NCBI GenBank assembly: GCA_963724695.1
Contig: CAVRVW010000010.1
Coordinates: 150,452 to 214,451 of the forward strand
Direction of reading: 5' to 3'
Length of the DNA: 64,000 nt
Source of the DNA: CAVQFD01 sp963724695
GTDB lineage: Bacteria; Acidobacteriota; Vicinamibacteria; Vicinamibacterales; CAVVIG01
A program made the position numbers and the translations under genes. A model generated the notes under the pieces. That model made no database searches and was not told where the DNA came from. It was given only the letters and a program-made list of their open reading frames with translations. Below, piece after piece: positions 61,496-64,000 of this stretch; within the stretch, counting starts at the first letter, position 1; every line of letters starts with the position of its first letter.

Positions 61496-62381
61496 TCACT
61501 TGCCGCCAGCGCCGCCATCACGCGCTCGGTGATCGTCTTGATCGAGCGCTTCCTGGTCGACGTTGGCTGCGCTGGCCGGCGCCGTCGGCGATGCTGGCTT
61601 GCGCGATGCTCGGCCGCATCGCCGGCGGCGGCTCGAACGCGCGTCGCTCGACGCCGCTGTCGCTTCCAACTGTCGCGGAACACGTCGTTCGCGCAGATGT
61701 CGCAGTTCTCCATGCCCGGCGCCAGCCGCGCGTCGCTGAAGCCCCACTTGGTCTTCAGGTCCAGCAGCTCGCGCGTCTTCGTCCTCGGTGAAGTAGTTCA
61801 CCCGGCCCAGGTCGCGGGCCAGCATCAGGATGCGGCAGTAGGCGTCGAGGATCTCGGTCCACCAGTAGGCCCGCTCGACGCGTCTCGCCGAAGCTGACCG
61901 TGCCGTGGTTGGCCAGGATGATCACGTTCGCTCTTCTTGCACGAACGGCAGGACCGTGTCGGCGAACTTCTGGCCGCCGGGCGTTTCGTACTGCGCGATC
62001 GGCACGTCGCCCAGGAAGACTTCGACCTCCGGCAGCACGCACTGCGGAATCGGCTCGCGGGCGACGGCGAACGCGGTGGCGTGCGGCGGATGGCAGTGCA
62101 CGACGCTCTTCACGTCCGGCCGCTCCTTCATGATCGCCAGGTGCAGCAGGACTTCGCTGGTCCGCTTGCGCTGGCCGGCGAGCTGCTTGCCTTCCATGTC
62201 GACGGTGCAGATGTCGTCGGGCTTCATGAAGCCCTTGGAGATCATCGTCGGCGTGCAGAGCACTTCGTTCTCGCCGAGGCGATAGCTGATGTTGCCGTCG
62301 TTGGCGGCGGCGAAGCCCTTGTTGTAGATCCGCCGGCCGATCTCGCAGATTTCGTGTTTGAGCTTGATGCACGTTGTTCAT
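61496..62381 (-). CDS. Class II aldolase with encapsulation peptide, frameshifted
   Basis: A zinc aldolase of the L-fuculose/L-rhamnulose-phosphate type, about 290 residues, which cleaves the sugar phosphate to DHAP and lactaldehyde. Pieces: LKHEICEIGRRIYNKGFAAA and NDGNISYRLGENEVLCTPTM, GFMKPDDICTVDMEGKQLAG, LHLAIMKERPDVKSVVHCHP PHATAFAVA (metal HCHPPHA), LGDVPIAQYETPGGQKFADT, a His in ILANHGTVSFGE, and ARDLGRVNYFTEDE. The C-terminus adds MENCDICANDVFRDSWK and, after a linker, an amphipathic helix IKTITERVMAALA, an encapsulation peptide that targets cargo to the shell. Frame changes occur near 62365, 62275, 61930, 61780 and 61660. Confidence 0.83.
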
Positions 62382-62414
62382 GCATGCGTTCCTGATTTGC
62401 TTGTTCGGCTCGGT

Positions 62415-62712
62415 TCAGCGTGTCGATGTCGATGTGTCCAGAATCGCCGCGTTGTAGGCGTCGATCGGTTTCATGTCGGGCTGAAACGGCTGGGCCGCTT
62501 CGCCCCCTTCGCTGACGGCGATCCGGCTGCCGACGCCGGCCCCCAGCTCGTCGTACACGACCAGCGCCTCGGCCGCGGGCGTCGGCTTGCCCGCGCAGTT
62601 CGCCAGCGTCAGCGGCACGGCCAGCCGGCAACGACCGCCGCCGACCAGAGCTCGGGTGCCAGCGGTTGAGCGTCACGGTGCCGATGACTTCGCGCAATTC
62701 GCATGGTTGCAT
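62415..62712 (-). CDS. EutN/CcmL microcompartment vertex protein (BMC-P), frameshifted
   Basis: A pentameric shell vertex protein of about 98 residues. From ATG 62712: MQPCELREVIGTVTLNRWHP, a frame change near 62650, then VPLTLANCAGKPTPAAEALV, VYDELGAGVGSRIAVSEGGE (the conserved D-x-G-A-G-x-G-x-x-V motif) and AAQPFQPDMKPIDAYNAAIL. The last motif (P-x-D-A-x-x-x-x-I-L-D) closes the fold. It is followed 29 bases on by the class II aldolase. Confidence 0.88.
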
Positions 62713-62721
62713 GTCGCGTGC

Positions 62722-63009
62722 TTAGTGCCTATCGCAGGGATGTCTCGGATCTGCAATTCCCATCACGCTCCAGCGGACCGGCGTGGTCTCGCTGCCCAGC
62801 AGTGCCCGCGTGCCCTTGCCGTCGCTGGTGATGATCACCGTCTCGCCGCGTGCCGGCTCCCAGCGCGTCGACCGCCAGCACCGGCTCGCCGTCGGGCGTG
62901 CGGCCGTCGGCGCCATAGCGGCTGCACGACCAGCAGCTTCCAGCCCTGCCAGCGATGGAGTGCTTGACCGTCGCGGTCGCGGTGCCGATCGACGCAGGCC
63001 GAGTTGCAT
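62722..63009 (-). CDS. Second EutN/CcmL vertex protein (BMC-P), frameshifted
   Basis: A second vertex protein of about 95 residues. From ATG 63009: MQLGLR, then in the next frame IGTATATVKHSIAG and LAGWKLLVVQPL, a typical BMC-P opening (G-x-V/T-x-x-T-x-K). GADGRTPDGEPVLAVDALGA and RGETVIITSDGKGTRALLGS give the D-x-x-GAG-x-G-like turn; ETTPVRWSVMGIAD closes the fold. Frame changes lie near 62985, 62945, 62920 and 62865. It begins 28 bases after the dehydrogenase stop. Two or three BMC-P genes per locus is normal for PVM-type compartments. Confidence 0.83.
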   Translation of the reverse strand: MQLGLRRSAPRPRRSSTPSLAGLEAAGRAAAMAPTAARPTASRCWRSTRWEPARGETVIITSDGKGTRALLGSETTPVRWSVMGIADPRHPCDRH

Positions 63010-63037
63010 TGTTCGTCTCGACTCGCTCCACGGTGTC

Positions 63038-64000
63038 CTACTTTCCCAAGAATCCGCAGATCGTCGATCAGCGAGCAGCGCCGCTCGCGGGTGAACGTCA
63101 GCGGCGTGGTCACGCCTTCGCCGGTCGGCGTGGCGATCGAGAACGACAGGTAGCCTTCGCCGCCCAGGCCCAGCGCCGCCATGCACGGGCCGTTCTTGAC
63201 GAACAGCGTGGTGTCCATCGCCCGGCCCATCTTGGTCATGTTCCGCACGTTGTTGCGAGTGGATGATGCCGTGTGCCGGAAGCCGTGCTCGTAGTGCTTG
63301 GCCTTGGCGATCGCCTCGTCCACGTCGCGGCAGCGCACGAACGGGCACGAACGGCATCATCTGCTCGACGGGCACGAACGGGTTCGACTCGTCGGTTTCG
63401 CCGAAGAGCAGCTCGGTCTCGGCCGGCACGCGCTTGCCGATGCCGCGGGCCAGCACGGCCGCGTCCTGGCCGATGAAGTCCTTGTGCGGCACGTCGTGCT
63501 TGTGCTCGCCTTCGCCGACGGTGGCGAACGCCACCTTGCGTCAGCGCGTCGATCTCGCGGCGCGTTCAGCCGCACGGCGCCGGCCCGCTCCATCGCGGCC
63601 AGCATGCTCGTCGAAGACCTCGGCCGACGACGAACACTTCCTTCTCGCCGATGCACAGCAGGTTGTTGTCGTACGCGCCGCCTTGGATGATCGACGCGGG
63701 CGGCGCGGTCGAGGTCGGCCGTCTCGTCGACGACGACCGGCGGATTGCCCGGCCCGGCCACGATGGCCCGCTTGCTCGCTGTTCAGCGCCGCGCGGGCCA
63801 CGGCCGGCCCGCCGGTGACGCAGATCAGCTTGACGCCGCGATGCTTGAAGATCGCCTCGGCCGATTCGAGCGTCGGCTCGGCGATGACGCAGATCAGGTT
63901 GTCGATGCCCAGGTCGCGATGGATGGCCTCGTTGAAGCGCCGCACGCCTTCGGCCGCCACGCGCTTGCCCGCCGGGTGCGGGTTCACGACCAGCGTATTT
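63038..64000 (-). CDS. CoA-acylating aldehyde dehydrogenase (PduP-like), partial and frameshifted
   Basis: The C-terminal two thirds of a CoA-acylating aldehyde dehydrogenase; the 5' part lies beyond the right edge. Pieces: VVNPHPAGKRVAAEGVRRFN, LGIDNLICVIAEPTLESAEA, IFKHRGVKLICVTGGPAVAR, AIVAGPGNPPVVVDETADLD, GGAYDNNLLCIGEKEVFVV (catalytic Cys in NNLLC), MMPFVPVRALPR-like hinge, CRDVDEAIAKAKHYEHGFRH and LGGEGYLSFSIATPTGEGVT. The enzyme would turn lactaldehyde or propionaldehyde into the acyl-CoA inside the shell. Frame changes lie near 63775, 63700, 63620, 63545, 63350 and 63260. Stop chosen at 63038. Confidence 0.85.

Overview
The window is GC-rich (visibly lower between about 50.4 and 59.1 kb). 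From 1 to about 50.37 kb it reads as the chromosome of an acidobacterium, most likely class Vicinamibacteria. The main arguments are an orphan duplicated MacB/FtsX permease (ADOP family), a CarD regulator, a long MoxR-DUF58-BatA-DUF4175 operon, and intergenic stretches full of short degenerate direct repeats. Taxonomy is inferred from gene content only.

Layout, left to right. 0-9.3 kb: a small outer-membrane protein, a PQQ-type beta-propeller, a PIN/RHH toxin-antitoxin pair facing a slipin gene across a 36-bp perfect palindrome, an Arc-like protein, the ADOP permease, CarD with its promoter and terminator, a PlsC acyltransferase and a secreted Ig-like protein. 9.3-18.4 kb: OPT transporter, Rex, MoaC, D-2-hydroxyacid dehydrogenase, glutamine cyclotransferase, CDF transporter, signal peptidase I and a LytS/LytTR two-component pair. 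Most genes from 9.3 to 15.6 kb carry one or more frameshifts that look like assembly indels. 18.4-25.6 kb: orphan nuoI, metallophosphoesterase, a homocysteine methyltransferase-MTHFR fusion, a PmtA-like methyltransferase and a lipid-linked glycosylation run (GT39, methyltransferase, GT2). 25.6-30.2 kb (minus strand): cupredoxin-like protein, HD-GYP sensor, outer-membrane protein and a GT28-like glycosyltransferase, tightly packed. 30.2-35.5 kb: an ICMT-like gene divergent from a ketosynthase-FAD oxidoreductase-ICMT-PIG-V run, with a symmetric promoter between them. 35.5-49.9 kb: TPR/gluzincin protein, DUF4159, MoxR ATPase, DUF58, BatA-like, DUF4175 with collagen-like tract, VWA/GATase-like protein and a caspase-fold protein without catalytic Cys, probably one operon.

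At about 50,370 the character changes. A rhomboid gene is cut and joined to decayed ComM remnants, then an unrecognised broken gene and a nested insertion-sequence cluster: an ISL3 copy joined into a second ISL3 copy, which itself holds an IS66-family element flanked by a visible 8-bp target duplication. Beyond this lie a DUF1573 gene cut by the ISL3 end and a MauE/thioredoxin-like membrane protein, both of a type common in Planctomycetes.

From about 59.3 kb to the right edge (minus strand) is part of a planctomycete-type (PVM) bacterial microcompartment locus: CoA-acylating aldehyde dehydrogenase, two EutN/CcmL vertex proteins, a class II aldolase with a C-terminal encapsulation peptide, a lactate/malate dehydrogenase and a LacD/DeoC-like aldolase, all with indels. 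Such loci degrade fucose/rhamnose through lactaldehyde. Whether this end was gained by transfer or joined in assembly cannot be settled from the sequence; the decayed junction and different error density make a chimera a serious possibility.

Two repeat families run through the acidobacterial part: a G-rich GGTCGGGCGGGT-like array seen both between genes and inside coding regions, and looser AT-richer word repeats confined to gene ends.
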